DNA of 64,000 nucleotides from Carallia brachiata (Eukaryota; Streptophyta; Magnoliopsida; Malpighiales; Rhizophoraceae). The translations under genes and the position numbers were made by a program. This document shows, one piece after another, positions 32,445 to 44,777 of the stretch; position 1 is the first letter of the stretch; the number at the start of each line of letters is the position of its first letter. The stretch spans positions 2,466,015 to 2,530,014 of the forward strand of contig JADCRB010000018.1 in assembly GCA_021464245.1 (NCBI GenBank), given 5' to 3'. The notes beneath the pieces were generated by a model. It was not told the origin of the DNA. It saw only the letters and a list, made by a program, of their open reading frames with translations, and did not search any database.

Positions 32445-35400
32445 CTACCTATATAATTTAGCGAATAATTTGGGAACGGTATAGAAAACCAGGAAATAGC
32501 ATTCGTCTGTGAGATAATCAATGAACATGAACAACCTCCGTCGCCAGCCAAGGTTGACATAAAATACCAATGCAAAGCTCAACAGAAATACCAGGTAGGT
32601 TGCTATGAAGCTTGCAGTGAAAGAAACAGGATCAATGTCATGCCATTTTCCCTCACCTGTATCAGTATTGGATGGTGTCAATTGCGGTATGCCTTGAATG
32701 CAACTTCTCACTAATGGAGGTCCGCAAAGAAATGGATTTCCTTCATAGCTTTTGTTATCAAATGTTTGAAACTGCTTGTTCATGCATGGAAGCCTTCCGG
32801 ATAAGTTGTTGTAAGCCACATTGAAGTACGATAGGAAGGTAAGACCTATTAGTTCGGATGGAATTCCTCCACTTAAATTGTTGTGGGAAAGGTCTAAGCT
32901 CTCGAGCACTCCAAGATTTGCAAAAGTTTCCGGAATGAAGCCTGTGAACTGATTGTGAGACAAGTTCAATGCACGTATCCCACTTAAATTTCCGAGTTCT
33001 GTTGGTATTTCCCCTGTCAGCTGGTTGCAGGACAAATCCAATCCGGACATCAATTTAAGAATGCTACCTTTGTATTTGAGGGTTCTTGTTTTTGTCAAAA
33101 ACTCAACTTCCAGTTGTCGCACATACATAACATGCACTTCCCAGATATTCGTTACATTTCCTCCAATGTCGTAGTTGTGGTCGTATTCCCAGGTAAGGTA
33201 AACAAAGCCTGAAATTGCAAAATCAGACAAAGGTAACTTCCCAAAAGAGATGTTACCAAAACAGCGAGGTATGGGTCCAGAAAACGAGTTACGTGAGAGG
33301 TCCAGGATGCTAAGTTCATTCAACTGACACAGTTGATCTGGTATCAAACCCCTCAAGGAATTTCTGCCCAGTAGAAAAACCCTCAAATCCGATAAAGCCC
33401 CAACCGCGGATGGAATGCGACCAGATAGAAGATTATTTCCAATGTTTAGCGTCAGAAGACCAGAAGAATTGAATAATGTTTCCGGAATCGAACCAGTGAG
33501 TCTATTTCCTTCCAAATTGAAATGCTGTAAAGATGAAAAATTGAAGCAAGACGGAATAGGGCCTGAAAGAAAGTTATACGAAAGATCCAAAAGAACAAAC
33601 TCGAGCCTAGCCAGTTCACATGGAATTCTGCCTTCGAGCCTATTACCCGCCATGTTTAGTGTTCTTCCACCAAAAGGGGCCACATTGCCGACTGAGGAAG
33701 GAAGTTCACCTGATATCTGGTTGTCACTGATATCTAAGTACCCTAATCTTGGATTGTGTGAGATCCAACTCGACAGATTGCCTGTAATTTGATTTCCACC
33801 CAGTTGCAAGCTCTCCAATAGAGTCATATTAATGGAGTTTGGTATTTGGCCATATAATTTGTTGTCTGTAGCCGCCAAAATTCTCAAATTAGAGGAATTT
33901 GCTGCTCCTATCAAGGTAGTTGCAATGTCTCCTGAAAACCTGTTGTTGGATAAATCTAAAGATTCCAGCTTTGGCATTTGGCCAATTGAGAATGGTATGC
34001 GACCTTCAAAGGCATTTGCGGAAAGGTTAAGTAATTGAGCTATCGAAAACAAATGGCCAATATCTTGTTGAAGCCCCCCATAGAGGTGATTGTCTGATAT
34101 ATCTATGCGGTGCATCACAAAGCTGGAGTTGGAGGATAAATGGAATTGACCCGTGAAGGAGTTATTTCTAAGACTCAGGAACTCCATTTTTGTATTGTTT
34201 TCAAGCAACCAGTTGGGGAAGGTTCCAGTTAGGTTATTATGGGAAAGATCCACGAATCTCAAGTTTGTTTGGTGAGCAAGAAAATGAGGAATACTGTGAA
34301 ACTTGCAGTTTGGCATTGAAAGAACCTTAAGCTGAAATGTCGGTAGCCAATCATGAGAGTACTGAGTTTGGACCTCTAGCTTATGGTTAGGGCTTGATAA
34401 CATCAGCACTTCAAGGTTAGTGCGATTGGCAATTGAGTAAAAAGAGAATAGACCCTCAAAAAGATTATCTCTGAGATCAATATACCTGAGGTCTTTGAGA
34501 TTAAAAATTGGGGAGGATAAGATATCCCCTTCAAATTTGTTAAATGACAGGTCCAAAATTCTCAGAGATGTCAAACTGGCAAGACAAGGTGGAATAGTTC
34601 CGCTTAGATTATTTGCACTGAGATCCAACTCTTGAAGGTTCTTCAATTCACATAAGCCTGCAATAATAAATGTGGCAGAATCTCTATCATTTTCCGTCAC
34701 ATAAGAGATGTAATACCTAAATTTGAGCATTGACGAAATGTCAGTGACTACCTTGTTGGGCCAAAGATCCATTAAGAAGGTTGTGAGCCAAAGATAAAGC
34801 CTTAAGCGAAGTCATATTGCGAAGAAAATGGAAAACCTTTCCAGAAAGTTCATTCCAACTCAAATCTAGGATTTCCAATTTCTGCAAACTTCCCAGTTCT
34901 GTCAGATAGACTGAAACACAAAACAGTCAAATTGACATGTTAAAACCGCTAAATGGCCACATAAAGGAAACTCCCATACAATAGACCTTGTAGCAATGAA
35001 AAGGAAAAATCTAAGCAAAACAGAACCCAAGAGGATGAACAAAACAGTTCTTGTATCAGAAACAGGATATAGCTGTCAATAATTTATGAAACTATCATTG
35101 ACGATATGAACTACAAGTTGGATCGCTAGAAACAGGAAAAATGGCAGCTCGGGTTCCCTAATAAGGTAAAGCTTTTTGGCTGGTAGACGAGATATGTCCA
35201 AGGTGTGGGAGGCAGCGGAATGGCTGCTCATGCTCTTTCTTAGTGTCCCTAGGTTGTTGAAGTGTGATTCTTGTTTACTGTTGCTGCTCGTGTTAGGGAC
35301 CATCTCCACTTTGCTCTATGGGATTGGTTCAATTTCATACGAAATTTTGGTACGAAGGAACAAATGCAGTTACTTTTTATGGTGGCGTGGGCTATATGGT

Positions 35401-36798
35401 GGGGGAGATATTTATTTTTTATATGGAACGCAAAGTAGTTGAACCTCCAGATAATGTTAGAATGGCATTGCAGCTCTATGGGGACTTTCATGAGCGCAAA
35501 GTTAGTCATTTACTTGCTAAACATGCTCTAGTGGTTCTAGGAAAAGTTGTTTAGTCTTGTGATTTTCTGTCTTTTTTTTTTCGATGTAACATAATGCAAT
35601 TCTTATTTACCTCAAAAAAAAAAAAAAAAAAAAAAAACTTAGATCCGATTGTTCCAAGTTTTACCAAGAAACTAATTCTGCCAAAGAAGTTAAAATTTGA
35701 GAGACTTAAGATGCCCACCTCGGATGGGAAGATCGTCAAGAAAGCTGTTCAGAAGACGTAGTGATCGAAGCGATGTTAGGGTGCTTAGACATGGCAGTAT
35801 GCTGCTGTCTATACGGGAGGTGCTTAGATCTAGTGCCACCAAATTCTCCATTGCCTCGAAATCTATATATAAGTAATGTGTTACTAATACAAGTAAACTC
35901 GCGGTTTACAGTTCACAAAAACAAAACTATTATGAAGCACTAAATGTATAATGCGTTTAACTGCTGCACCCCAAATAGTTTAACAAGATATTGCATGCAC
36001 AATTTGCCAAGTAAAACCCAAAGTGCGGTTGTAATTTTCTGGTTGGATACTAGTTTTTACCGCGATCAACCAACTAAACCTGATTTAATGCTCTCTTGGA
36101 TTGCACCGGACCGACGTGTATATATATGCATATAGGCATGTCTGCGTGGGATATAATATGTAAATGATTGACAAACAGAAGCGAATGTTATTCTAGAAAG
36201 ACAAAGCAATTCAATCTGAAACATAATCTCATTATTTGGCTTTAAATAGTTAAATGAAGTAGAGTTAATCAAACTCTTTACTATATGCCAACTAGGAAAT
36301 AGTTGTTTCGTGTTTGTGTTGTAGATTATCAAAGAAACACGGACTGGAGAAACAAAAATGTATTAGAGCCATTGTATGTTACGTACCATAATTCTGGGAG
36401 CAGTTAGTTAACGAGAAATCGTATAAGCGTAAATTGAACAGATCCTTGAAAGGAGTAAACAAGGACATGTTTAGAGGCATGGGCAGACGCCAGGGCGGGA
36501 GCAGCAGGTAGCCGTATAAAGAGAGTTGAGTCACCCGGGAGGTGGTGCTATTACACTGGACTTCCTTCCAGCTGCAGCAGTGAGACTCTGGATCATCAGT
36601 CCACGAAGAAAGGAAATGTTCAGCGAACGATGGATATTGATCAGCAAAGTTTAACTTGAGGTAGTCCTTGATGCTTAATAGACCCAACCTTTCTTCCTCT
36701 ATACAACTCTCAACAACAACACCCATAAACACCACATGAATGGAAACCCAAAAACAATAATACTGTTTTCTAGTGAAGTATCCATATTCCATTGGCAT
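32445..36798 (-). CDS. LRR receptor-like protein (RLP), membrane-anchored, no kinase
   Basis: Four minus-strand exons: 36387-36798, 35719-35862, 34752-34898, 32445-34657, all GT..AG and phase 1, giving 971 residues with no stop. The ATG at 36798 is the first in frame and is followed by a hydrophobic signal peptide (about residues 10-32). Next come the paired-cysteine N-cap (CCSWKEVQC), about 30 plasma-membrane-type LRRs (LxxLDLSxNxLSGxIP), an island with EVEFLTKTRTLKYKGSIL, four more LRRs and a C-cap (NPFLCGPPL). A transmembrane helix at about 914-935 precedes a basic 36-residue tail starting NLGWRRR. There is no kinase domain. The layout fits the RLP class with CIEEER at the mature N-terminus (Arabidopsis RLP1/13-15-like, Cuscuta-receptor-like). 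Such proteins act at the plasma membrane as pattern receptors with SOBIR1-type partners; the ligand is unknown. A LINE tail occupies the intron between exons 2 and 3. Confidence 0.93.
35085..35637 (+). mobile_element. LINE 3' end with poly(A), inside RLP intron
   Basis: Plus-strand frames give WQLGFPNKVKLFGW and then EICPRCGRQ, the zf-RVT region at the end of plant L1 ORF2. About 370 nt later a frame ends GKVV-stop, followed by a short 3' UTR (ATGTAACATAATGCAATTC) and a pure A-run at 35614-35637. It is 5'-truncated, with at least one frameshift and no clear target duplication. It is antisense to the RLP gene. Confidence 0.75.
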
Positions 36799-39260
36799 GC
36801 AACAAAAGCACTAAAACAAAAATTAAAATTACGCACCCACTGCTTTACAATGGGTTCATTTTTGTATACATATTTTTATATACAGATGGTATATATATAA
36901 ATGTATTTTTGTGACGAACTTGATTATTTTTTCAATAATATTTATTATTTTTATAATAAAAAATTATATATTAATTTCTTATATCATATTTCATTAATTT
37001 TATTATAAAAATAAATAAATTCGTCACAATATATATACTAAACATAATTACTAAAATATAAATACCAAACTTTTTTCCTTTACCATTGCGATTTTAATTT
37101 CTCTCTCTCTCTCACACCACACGTATATAGAACAGAATATCTATGTAAGGGAGTCAACTTTTTCATGCAATGGTCAACTGTAAAGTGTAAACACACATAC
37201 ACACACACACAGAAAAGAGAGAGAGGAAGAAGTCAAAATAGGATGGTGATGGATGTTGAAAAAGAAAAAGAATGGAAGAATTGTCAACAATAGCAATTAA
37301 TCCATTCTCTACATGACCAAAAAACTTTGACAAGTTGATTGTCAAGTTGGCATAAGTAATTAACGGATGCAATAATCTTCTTTTGTCATATTTTTTCTTG
37401 ATCTGCAAATGAAGGGACACACCGAGAAAAAGGCAAAATCCCTCAAACATTTTCTTATTCTCTCTTTTTGTATCGTAGGCGTATGTTCTTCAATTTTTAG
37501 ATAAAAACTTAAAATATTAAAAAATTTTCAAAAATGTCTTGAACAAATTCAAACTTGTACAATTTATATCTAAACTTTCAATTGTTACGGTGCATAATTT
37601 TTAATATGATCTGTTAAATTTATATTCATATTTATTGTATATCAACTTTCATAAATTTTTAAATTTGTTTATTTATATGTGCAATACAGTCAAATTTAAT
37701 ATGTAATAAAAATATAAAAAAATAATTCTGCCTCTCTCCACAACAAACATTTTACCTGTCTATGTATTAAAACCCTCTATTGTCCCGCCAACTTCAACTT
37801 GCGCTCATTTTTTAGTCTCTCTTCTTTTTTTTTTTTTTTCCTGTCAAGACGATGCGTTGATTTTGTTGGGTTGGTTCTCTCTTTCTCTCACTAAAATCAC
37901 ACATCACGACGGCAACGCAAAGTAAATTAGACTCAAGGCTAAACGGGGCCTTTTTTATATTGTTGCTTTACTACTCTCATTTCTTTGGTTGTTATTTATC
38001 ACTTATCAGAAAAACTGGACGGCATAACCTTATGGGGGCGCTGGTCACATCTACGTCCCCCCAGAATTCAACCAATCAGTTAATTTTTTTAGCTTTTTCC
38101 TTTTCAAGAGAAAAGGGCACAATAATAAAAGTATAATGAAAAAATCGGAAAGTGCAATTATTATTTTTTTCTTCTATTTTTTTTTAAATAAAATTATTTA
38201 ATAATTCGTATTATTATATATATAAATGTACTTCAATTAAATTTTAATCTCTAAACTTTCTGATAATTATGTTATTAATGTTCAAGAACATTTAATATAA
38301 ATAATAAGTTAAAAAAAGATAATATCAAATGAATATTTATAATAAATTCATATATATATTACCACAAATTACTATACGTAGTTATTGTAGTGTTGAATTT
38401 AAAGCACATATCTATTATGTAACTGACAAACAAGAACAAGGAAAAATTCCCGCTACGCCACTTGCGTTCCGCATAAATACACTGGGGCCTGCTTTGGAAT
38501 TGACAAATTAGTTGCAAAAGTGACTTGTGGGATACGAAGTATTGCTAGATTTCAATTTTTTTTTTTTTTTAACAAAAAATGGTACATCCTGAGTATTCTT
38601 TACATCTTTTGTTATTTTGACATTGTCTCGTCGTCTTCAAGTTGTTCTCCCTAATAATAATATAACAATATAACGTGTCTCTCTCAGTATTAACTTAAAT
38701 TTAAATTTTTATGTTCGTATCTCTCTCAGTTATCTGGGATTAGCGTGAGTACGACATATAGAATTTAACATTTGTTAACACTGTAATCAAAATTAAGAAA
38801 AGATCGTTTTAGATCTAGTAATATTCTGCGTAGTGGGTTTTTCATATAGAGTAGATTGAATGGAGATATCAACAACTTAAAAGTCGGCTCCAACTTAAAA
38901 ATTCAATTACTTACATATTAATGATATAATATTTTTCGCTAAAAAAAAAGGTCATCTTCGAGTTGCGCTCATTTTTCATCGTTTTTTTGTCTGTTGAACT
39001 TTCAGAGACAATGCATTAAAGAGCAACATAAACGAACTGAGAATTTTGTCCCAGCCCGTTCCCAATTGCTGACGTAAGAAGATTTTTTTTTTTTCTGGAA
39101 AAAACTACACTTAAGTAATTTTTAATATTACTCTAAATATACTGAATATATTTTTAAATATTTAATTGAGCTTATAACCTAGGATCTTGTTTATTATTTA
39201 CCTCAAGTGCCAAAAGCTGTTCATTTTGTTGGGATAGAGAAATGCAGATTTAATCCCATG
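36799..39260. other. RLP upstream region and intergenic DNA
   Basis: The first few hundred bases upstream of 36798 should hold the RLP promoter; AT-richness prevents choosing a TATA box. A CT run (37099-37114), an (AC)n run (37190-37211) and a T run (37828-37842) are present. No coding content was recognised. Confidence 0.4.
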
Positions 39261-39264
39261 TCCT

Positions 39265-39404
39265 TATTTGTGCAGTGGATTTGTAATTTATTGGACGTTC
39301 TTGTACGAAGGAGCAAGCCCTGAAAACAGGCATTGGTTTATTTGAAGTATTTATTCCTATGGCATGGAGGACGGCAGTTTTTCATTGTCAACTCAAGGGT
39401 AAGT
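39265..39404 (+). pseudogene. relic of penultimate exon of a CobW-like gene (copy A)
   Basis: After an acceptor-like TTTGTGCAG the sequence gives YGMEDGSFS..STQG before the donor AAGG|GTAAG. This recalls the Q-G-M-(D/E)-E-R-F-V-F-Q-G segment that precedes the last exon of plant CobW-domain proteins. The match is short and interrupted by a stop. Its position on the correct strand, about 0.7 kb before the last-exon acceptor, supports it. Confidence 0.4.
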
Positions 39405-40119
39405 TTTTTTTTCTAGTAAAAGGGTTTGAAGTAGGACATATCATGAAATATATATTTTATTATTCTATAATATTGTAATTATTATTATTATAATTTTACA
39501 TATTATTTAGAGCATTTTAATACTAATCAGAAGATTTTAAGATATTATTTGAGAATTTTTTTAGCCTTAAGTTTAGGAATTAAATAATATCCTTTCTATG
39601 TTTTACTTGATCATTAAATTTACTTGGTTACTAAGTCTAGAAATGATCATGAATATGGCTCTAGGTTTTTTTTTTTTTTTAATCAGTATATCAATTTCAG
39701 TAAGTCTATCCAGATAAAATATTAATGAAAATTCTCTTTTGGGACTCATTTATGTTCTCTAGTGGATTGCAAAAACTTCTTAAAAGCTCTGTCCAATATT
39801 GGCCTTTGGTTATTTCTTTTCTATACTATCATTCAACCTCATTTGGTATCAGAGATTGGATTCCCTTACTTGTTAACATTTAGCATATTCACGCTTCCGT
39901 CCCGCATCATATTTGGCTTAATTCACACTTCCATCCCGCATCACTTGGTATCAAAGTTTGGATTTATCTTGCTTGGTATCATCAACTGACGTTTATCACG
40001 TTTACATCCTACGTCAATATGTCACCGAATTTCTCTTCTTTCTCACACATATAAAAGGCAAAATTCATAATTCTTTTCTATGTGTTGGGATTTCTTGCCA
40101 TTTATTCTGTTTGTTAATA

Positions 40120-40124
40120 AATAG
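40120..40124 (+). repeat. left target-site duplication of LTR element 1
   Basis: AATAG here and AATAG at 49368-49372 flank the element exactly. The pre-insertion sequence read TTTGTTAATAAATAG|GGTGTCGATGAC, so these five bases were also the splice acceptor end of the CobW last exon. Confidence 0.85.
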
Positions 40125-40897
40125 TATAAAAGGTTGACTACTGTGATCGGCAATTGCTGACCATAGTAGCCATCAACTGCACAGTTGGTGGCTTTAATTT
40201 TCTTCTTTTCACACAATATTTTCACATTGAAAGGAGCCCTATAAATATGCCCTTGCTTCCCAGTTTAAAATAGATTCAGCAAATCCATAAACAGAAAAAT
40301 CCAGAAAATTTGAGAGAAAAATAAAATTTTGAAAATCTCTCAAAAAAATTTCTCATTTTCTTACGTATTTTCACTCTGCAGTATACTCTCTTAACTCCTT
40401 TTTAAGAGATATTTCCAGGGTAAACCCCAAAAAATTTACTGTTTCCATTTCTAAGGTTATTTTTAGATTTATATTTTCTGATCGCTCTAGATCTGAATTT
40501 ATAAGAATATAGATCTAAAAATATCAAATTATTACAAATCCGGCTGAGATCAAACCTCATACGACCCTCAGCAAAGTCCAGGCAACTCATCCGAGAACAA
40601 GTCCCTTCGACCCTCGATGAAATTAAGCCAGATCGGCTCAGATCAGGTCTCTGCGGTTCTTAACCGTAGCCTAAACGTCCAAACCAGATCCAGTTTCAGT
40701 CTACCCAGTTCAAGGAAAAAGCTGTGGAAATTATTTCTGTCAAGATCAAACTTGTGCAGCCCTTAACAGAGTCAAAAAAAGGAAATTAAGCCAGATCGAC
40801 CTCACGTAAATTTTCTTTTATTATAAATTTTTATTTGTAATTTATTTTTTTGTATTTTTTAGTTTAATTATTTTAGACTCGAAATTTACATGTTACA
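40125..40897 (+). repeat. 5' LTR of gypsy element 1
   Basis: Begins TATAAAAGGTTGACT (original TG eroded to TA) and ends GTTACA. It matches 48572-49367 throughout, with roughly fifteen substitutions in the first 200 bp by eye, so the insertion is not recent. It contains the palindromic ACTGCACAGTTGGTGGC block and a promoter-like CCCTATAAATATGCCC at about 40238. Confidence 0.9.
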
Positions 40898-40903
40898 AAT
40901 TTT

Positions 40904-40921
40904 TGGCACCCTCGGTGGGAC
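40904..40921 (+). other. primer binding site of element 1
   Basis: TGGCACCCTCGGTGGGAC lies six bases after the 5' LTR. Element 2 has TGGCACGCTAGGTGGGAC at the same place, which confirms kinship and orientation. The priming tRNA cannot be assigned with confidence. Confidence 0.65.
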
Positions 40922-41150
40922 ATCTTCACCTTATCTCTTGTTCCTTAAAAAAAAACAAAAAAAAAGAAGCAGCGGAAAAAAGAAAAGAAAAAAAGGAAAA
41001 AAGAAAAGAGTCGAGAAAAGAAGAAAAAAAAAAAAAGAAAAGAGAAAAAGACAAAATAGAGAAAAAGACAAAAAAGGATAAAAAGTAAAAAAGTAAAAAA
41101 AATAAAAAAAAAGGTTAAAAAAAAATTTTAACAGGTATCCAACACATCAA

Positions 41151-41684
41151 ATGACACCAAAGAGAAGTACAACTGCAAGTACCAATAAGAAGGCAACTGC
41201 TCCACTGGCTGCATCAACTACCCTATCCGGGTACACGAGCCCACAAGCCCGTGGAAGGACATAGTTCCTTGCCACTCAAAAGAGTCAACAGACTCGCGTA
41301 AAGACAAGGTTCCTCGCCACCAACAAAATTAAAATAGAAGACCTGCAGCTCACACAGCAATTAGATTTCTCACGTGACTCTACCACCAAACGAAGGAATC
41401 GATTATCTACCCCCACCGAAGTTAGGGGTAGAGCATCAAATTCTACCCAACAGCAATGTTTGAGACGTTCTGCAGAAGCAAGCATGGAGGGACTAGAAGA
41501 GCCTTCTACAAAAGTCTTTCGTGGCGCATCATCTATCAACGTTGGCCCCATGCCGACAGATGCTCCCAGCCTTGATGACTTGCTTACAGAAAGCGAAAGA
41601 GGAATGTTACAATTGCAGGAGATCGTAGACGAGCAAATTGTTGCCATCGAAAAAAGGCAACCAGAATGGCCCAAACTGCCATAA
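41151..41684 (+). pseudogene. 5' ORF of element 1 (gag-proximal, 177 codons)
   Basis: A frame starting MTPKRSTTASTNKK, basic and Ser/Thr-rich, ending QPEWPKLP-stop, with a TAG at codon 38 (41262-41264). No gag core or zinc knuckle is present. It may be an ORF upstream of gag, as in Ogre/Tat elements, or the N-terminus of gag. Long A/G-only tracts flank it on both sides (40940-41110 and 41700-41850). Confidence 0.5.
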
Positions 41685-41818
41685 ATTTCTGAAGCATTGT
41701 TATGTAAAAAATAATAAAAAAAAAAGCAAAAAAATTAAAAAATTAAAAAAATGAAAAAGATAAAAATAAAAAAAATGAATAAAAAAGCAAAAAAAAAAAA
41801 AGAAGCACAAAAAAAAGC

Positions 41819-41850
<32 letters not shown>

Positions 41851-42059
41851 TCTGTGCATTGCTAAAACCCTTCATCAAAATTCAAATTTAGCTTCGGAGC
41901 AAATCTCAAGTCTCGACTCAAAACCCAACAAAATTCAAAAGCCAAACATAAACTCGGCTAAACCCGGGCTCAAAGCCCAAATCCAAATTCCAACTCAAAG
42001 TTCAAATCCAGATTCGAGGGTAAAACTTAAACCCTGAATCAAAATCCAGCTCAACAAGC

Positions 42060-42180
42060 AGCTCAACAGCTCAGCAGATCAACAAGCAGCTCATTAGCTC
42101 AACAAGTAGCTTAACAGCTCAACAAATAGCTCAACAGCTCTGCAGATTCGTAGCGTATCAGCTGAACAGCTCCACAACAA
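42060..42180 (+). repeat. short tandem repeat AGCTCAACA(A)
   Basis: Repeats of AGCTCAACAAGCAGCTCA-like units, about ten bases each, between the CCAAA-rich block and the TATA minisatellite of element 1. Confidence 0.6.
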
Positions 42181-42182
42181 AG

Positions 42183-42490
42183 CACTCCTGTCTCGCACGA
42201 GTATAAAAGGCGACATCACAGTTCAGCACTCCTGTCTCGCACGAGTATAAAAGGCGATAATCAATTCACCACAATTCAACACTCCTGCTCGCACGAGTAT
42301 AAAAGACGACATCACAGTTTAACACTCCTGCCTCGCACGAGTATAAAAGGTGACATCACAGTTCAACACTCCTGACTCGCACGAGTATAAAAAGCGAACA
42401 GCTCCACAACAAAGCACTCCTGCCTCGCACGAGTATAAACACCATAATTCAACACTCCTACCTCGCACGAGTATAAAAGGCGACAATACA
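42183..42490 (+). repeat. minisatellite with seven TATA boxes, unit about 44 bp
   Basis: Seven units of the form CACTCCTG(C/T)CTCGCACGAG-TATAAAAGGCGA carry TATAAA at 42202, 42246, 42298, 42342, 42386, 42433 and 42472. CTCG.ACGAG just before each TATA is palindromic. The unit resembles the single copy upstream of the homeobox ORF (46877-46926) and the array in element 2 (58400-58760). Confidence 0.85.
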
Positions 42491-42739
42491 ACAATGCAGA
42501 CCCTAATAAGTGAGAAGCAGCCACAACCTGCCGAACTTCGCTTATAAGAGGCTTCATCTGCAAGCACCATCCCAGTCCTACACTATGTGTCGAAGTCACG
42601 ACGTCTAAAAGGTTAGCCCCTTTTTCTTTTTTTTTGTTATTGTATTAATCCTAAATAGGAGGAAGGACACACCCAACCCGAGTCAGAAGTGCTTCAAAGA
42701 CAGGCTCGTCCAATCAAACCGAAAAGATGGAGTCAGGGG

Positions 42740-44345
42740 CTCTACATTTCATGTCACAATTAGCGAAGAGGCTGAGTCCGACTTATCAGATGACGAAGTA
42801 AATGAGGCTCCCCCAGAACTTGAAGATGGTGATCAAGCAACTGTTGATGAACTCAAGGAGGTCAATCTTCGCTCTCTGGAAGATGCCCGACCTACATTTG
42901 TAAGTGTTTTACTTACTGCAGAAGAAGTGTAAGAATATGTTCAGGTATTAAGTCAATACAGGGACGTGTTCACATGGAGTTACAAAGAAATACCTGGACT
43001 TGACCCAAAAATTGCGGTGCATCGTCTAGCAGTAAAGAAGGGTGTTCGTTCTGTCAAGCAGCCACAACGACGGTTCCGCCAGAACTCATTCCACAAATCG
43101 AGGAGGAGGTTAACAAACTGATCAATGCTGGCTTCATCCGAGAGGTCACCTACCCAACGTGGATTGCCAACATAGTCCTGGTAAGAAAGAAGAATGGACA
43201 GTTGAGAATATGTGTTGACTTTCGAGATCTTAACAAGACTTGTCCGAAAGATGACTTTCTGTTGCCCATAACGGAGATCACAGTAGATCCAACAACAGGA
43301 CACGAAGTATTGTCCTTCATGCATAGTTCTTCAGGCTATAACCAAATCAGAATGACACCAGAAGACGAGGAGTTGACAGCATTTCGCACCTCAAAAGGTA
43401 TATACTGTTACAAAGTTATGTCGTTTGGATTAAAAAATGCTGGCGCCACTTATCAACGTGCCATGCAAAAAATTTTTGATGACATGCTGCACAAGATTGT
43501 AGAATGTTATGTTGATGACTTAGTTGTAAAGACTAAGAAGCGCAAAGACCACCTCGAGGATCTCAAGACGGTGTTCGAAAGACTTCGCAGGCATCAGCTT
43601 AAAATGAACCCTCTCAAGTGTGCATTTGGTGTCACATCAGGAAAGTTTCTTGGGTTCGTGGTGCGCCATCGTGGAATCGAAGTTGATCAGTCAAAGGTTG
43701 AGGCAATTCAAAAGATGTCTGAACCTAAAACCTGCATGAACTGCGAAGTTTACAGGGAAAGCTGGCCTACATTCGCCGTTTCATCTCCAACTTAGCTGGG
43801 AGATGTCAACCTTTCCATCGACTGATGAAGAAAAATGTCAACTTCGAGTGGGACGAAGCTTGCAGCAAAGCCTTCGAGAGCATAAAGAAGTCTCTTTCCA
43901 ATCCACCAGTCCTAGGTGCTCCAATTAAAGGAAGTCGTTGATTCTCTATATTGCAGAGCAGGAAAAATCTTTGGGAGCCCTGCTTGCACAGGAAAATAAG
44001 CAGGGAAAAGAAGTTGTTCTGTATTACTTGAGTAGAACACTAAACGGTCCAGAGCTGAGCTATTTGCTCATTGAAAAGACATGTCTAGCACTGTTCTTTG
44101 CCATTGATAAGCTGAGACACTACATGCAAGCTCACACGGTACGTCTCGTTGCTAGAGCTGCTCCTATCAAATATATCTTATCTAGACCAATCTTGTCAGG
44201 ACGACTTGCCAAGTGGGCAGTAATTCTACAGAGTTACGACATTGTCTACGTGCCTAAAAAAGCAGTAAAGGGATAAGCCTTAGCAGATTTCCTAGCAGAT
44301 CACCCTGTTCCGTCAGATTGGGAGTTCACAGATGATCTTCCGGAT
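42740..44345 (+). pseudogene. pol: reverse transcriptase and first RNase H of element 1
   Basis: From about 42800 the frame reads TVDELKEVNLRSLEDARPTF, then W-S-Y-K-E-I-P-G-L-D, the region before the palm domain of Tat-type pol. After a one-base loss near 43080 it continues with the reverse transcriptase core (LRICVDFRDLNKTCPKDDF; catalytic YVDD within ECYVDDLVVKT at about 43505). A second one-base loss near 43727 and a third near 43935 lead into a degenerate RNase H (ILYIAEQEKSLGALLAQENK; LARWA-like LAKWAVILQ). TAA at 44274-44276 and a TAA-like stop near 42930 add to the damage. Not functional. Confidence 0.9.
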
Positions 44346-44381
44346 GAAGAGGTCTTTTACATTGAGACACTACCACTATGG

Positions 44382-44777
44382 ACGATGTTCTTTGATGGTG
44401 CAGCAAGGCGTGATGGTGCTGGTGTCGACATAGTGTTTGTCACTCCTCAACGACAAATACTACCATATGCTATCATTCTCGGTGAGTTATGTTCAAATAA
44501 TGTTGCTGAATACCAGACTTTAATCATTGGTCTTCAAATGGCTGTCGATATGAAGATTCCAACTATAGAAGTTCACGGAGATTCTCAACTCGTCATCAAC
44601 CAACTTACAGGGCTATATGATGTGAAAAAAGAGGACCTTGCGCGTTACCATCAACGTGCTCGACAGCTAATAGATGAATTTGAAAGCATCACATTGGAGC
44701 ATGTGCCTCAGCGAGAAAACACTCAGGCAGACGCGTTGGCTAACCTGGCCACTTCTCTTGCAAAGTCAGAAATTTAG
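44382..44777 (+). pseudogene. second RNase H domain of element 1
   Basis: An intact-looking frame with the D-E-D-D set of an RNase HI fold: D in MFFDGAARRDG, E in NNVAEYQTLIIGL, D in VHGDSQLVINQL and D in NTQADALANLA. A second, archaeal-like RNase H after the ordinary one identifies the Tat/Ogre lineage. It is followed directly by the integrase region. Confidence 0.88.

Noticed and set aside
33415..33792. 125-codon plus-strand frame inside RLP exon 4
   Set aside because: Shadow of the LRR coding sequence on the other strand.
39840..39970. Two TGGTATCA(G/A)AG phrases resembling the tRNA-Met primer site of copia elements
   Set aside because: No LTR end precedes either copy and no copia coding sequence follows; at most a very old relic.
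40112..40124. TGTTAATAAATAG as the start of the 5' LTR of element 1
   Set aside because: TG at 40112 would give no matching target duplication. Taking TATAAAAGG at 40125 as an eroded TG terminus gives AATAG on both sides and matches the 3' LTR start.
42319..42599. Minus-strand frames over the TATA minisatellite
   Set aside because: Repetitive translation (YTRARQEC) produced by the tandem array.
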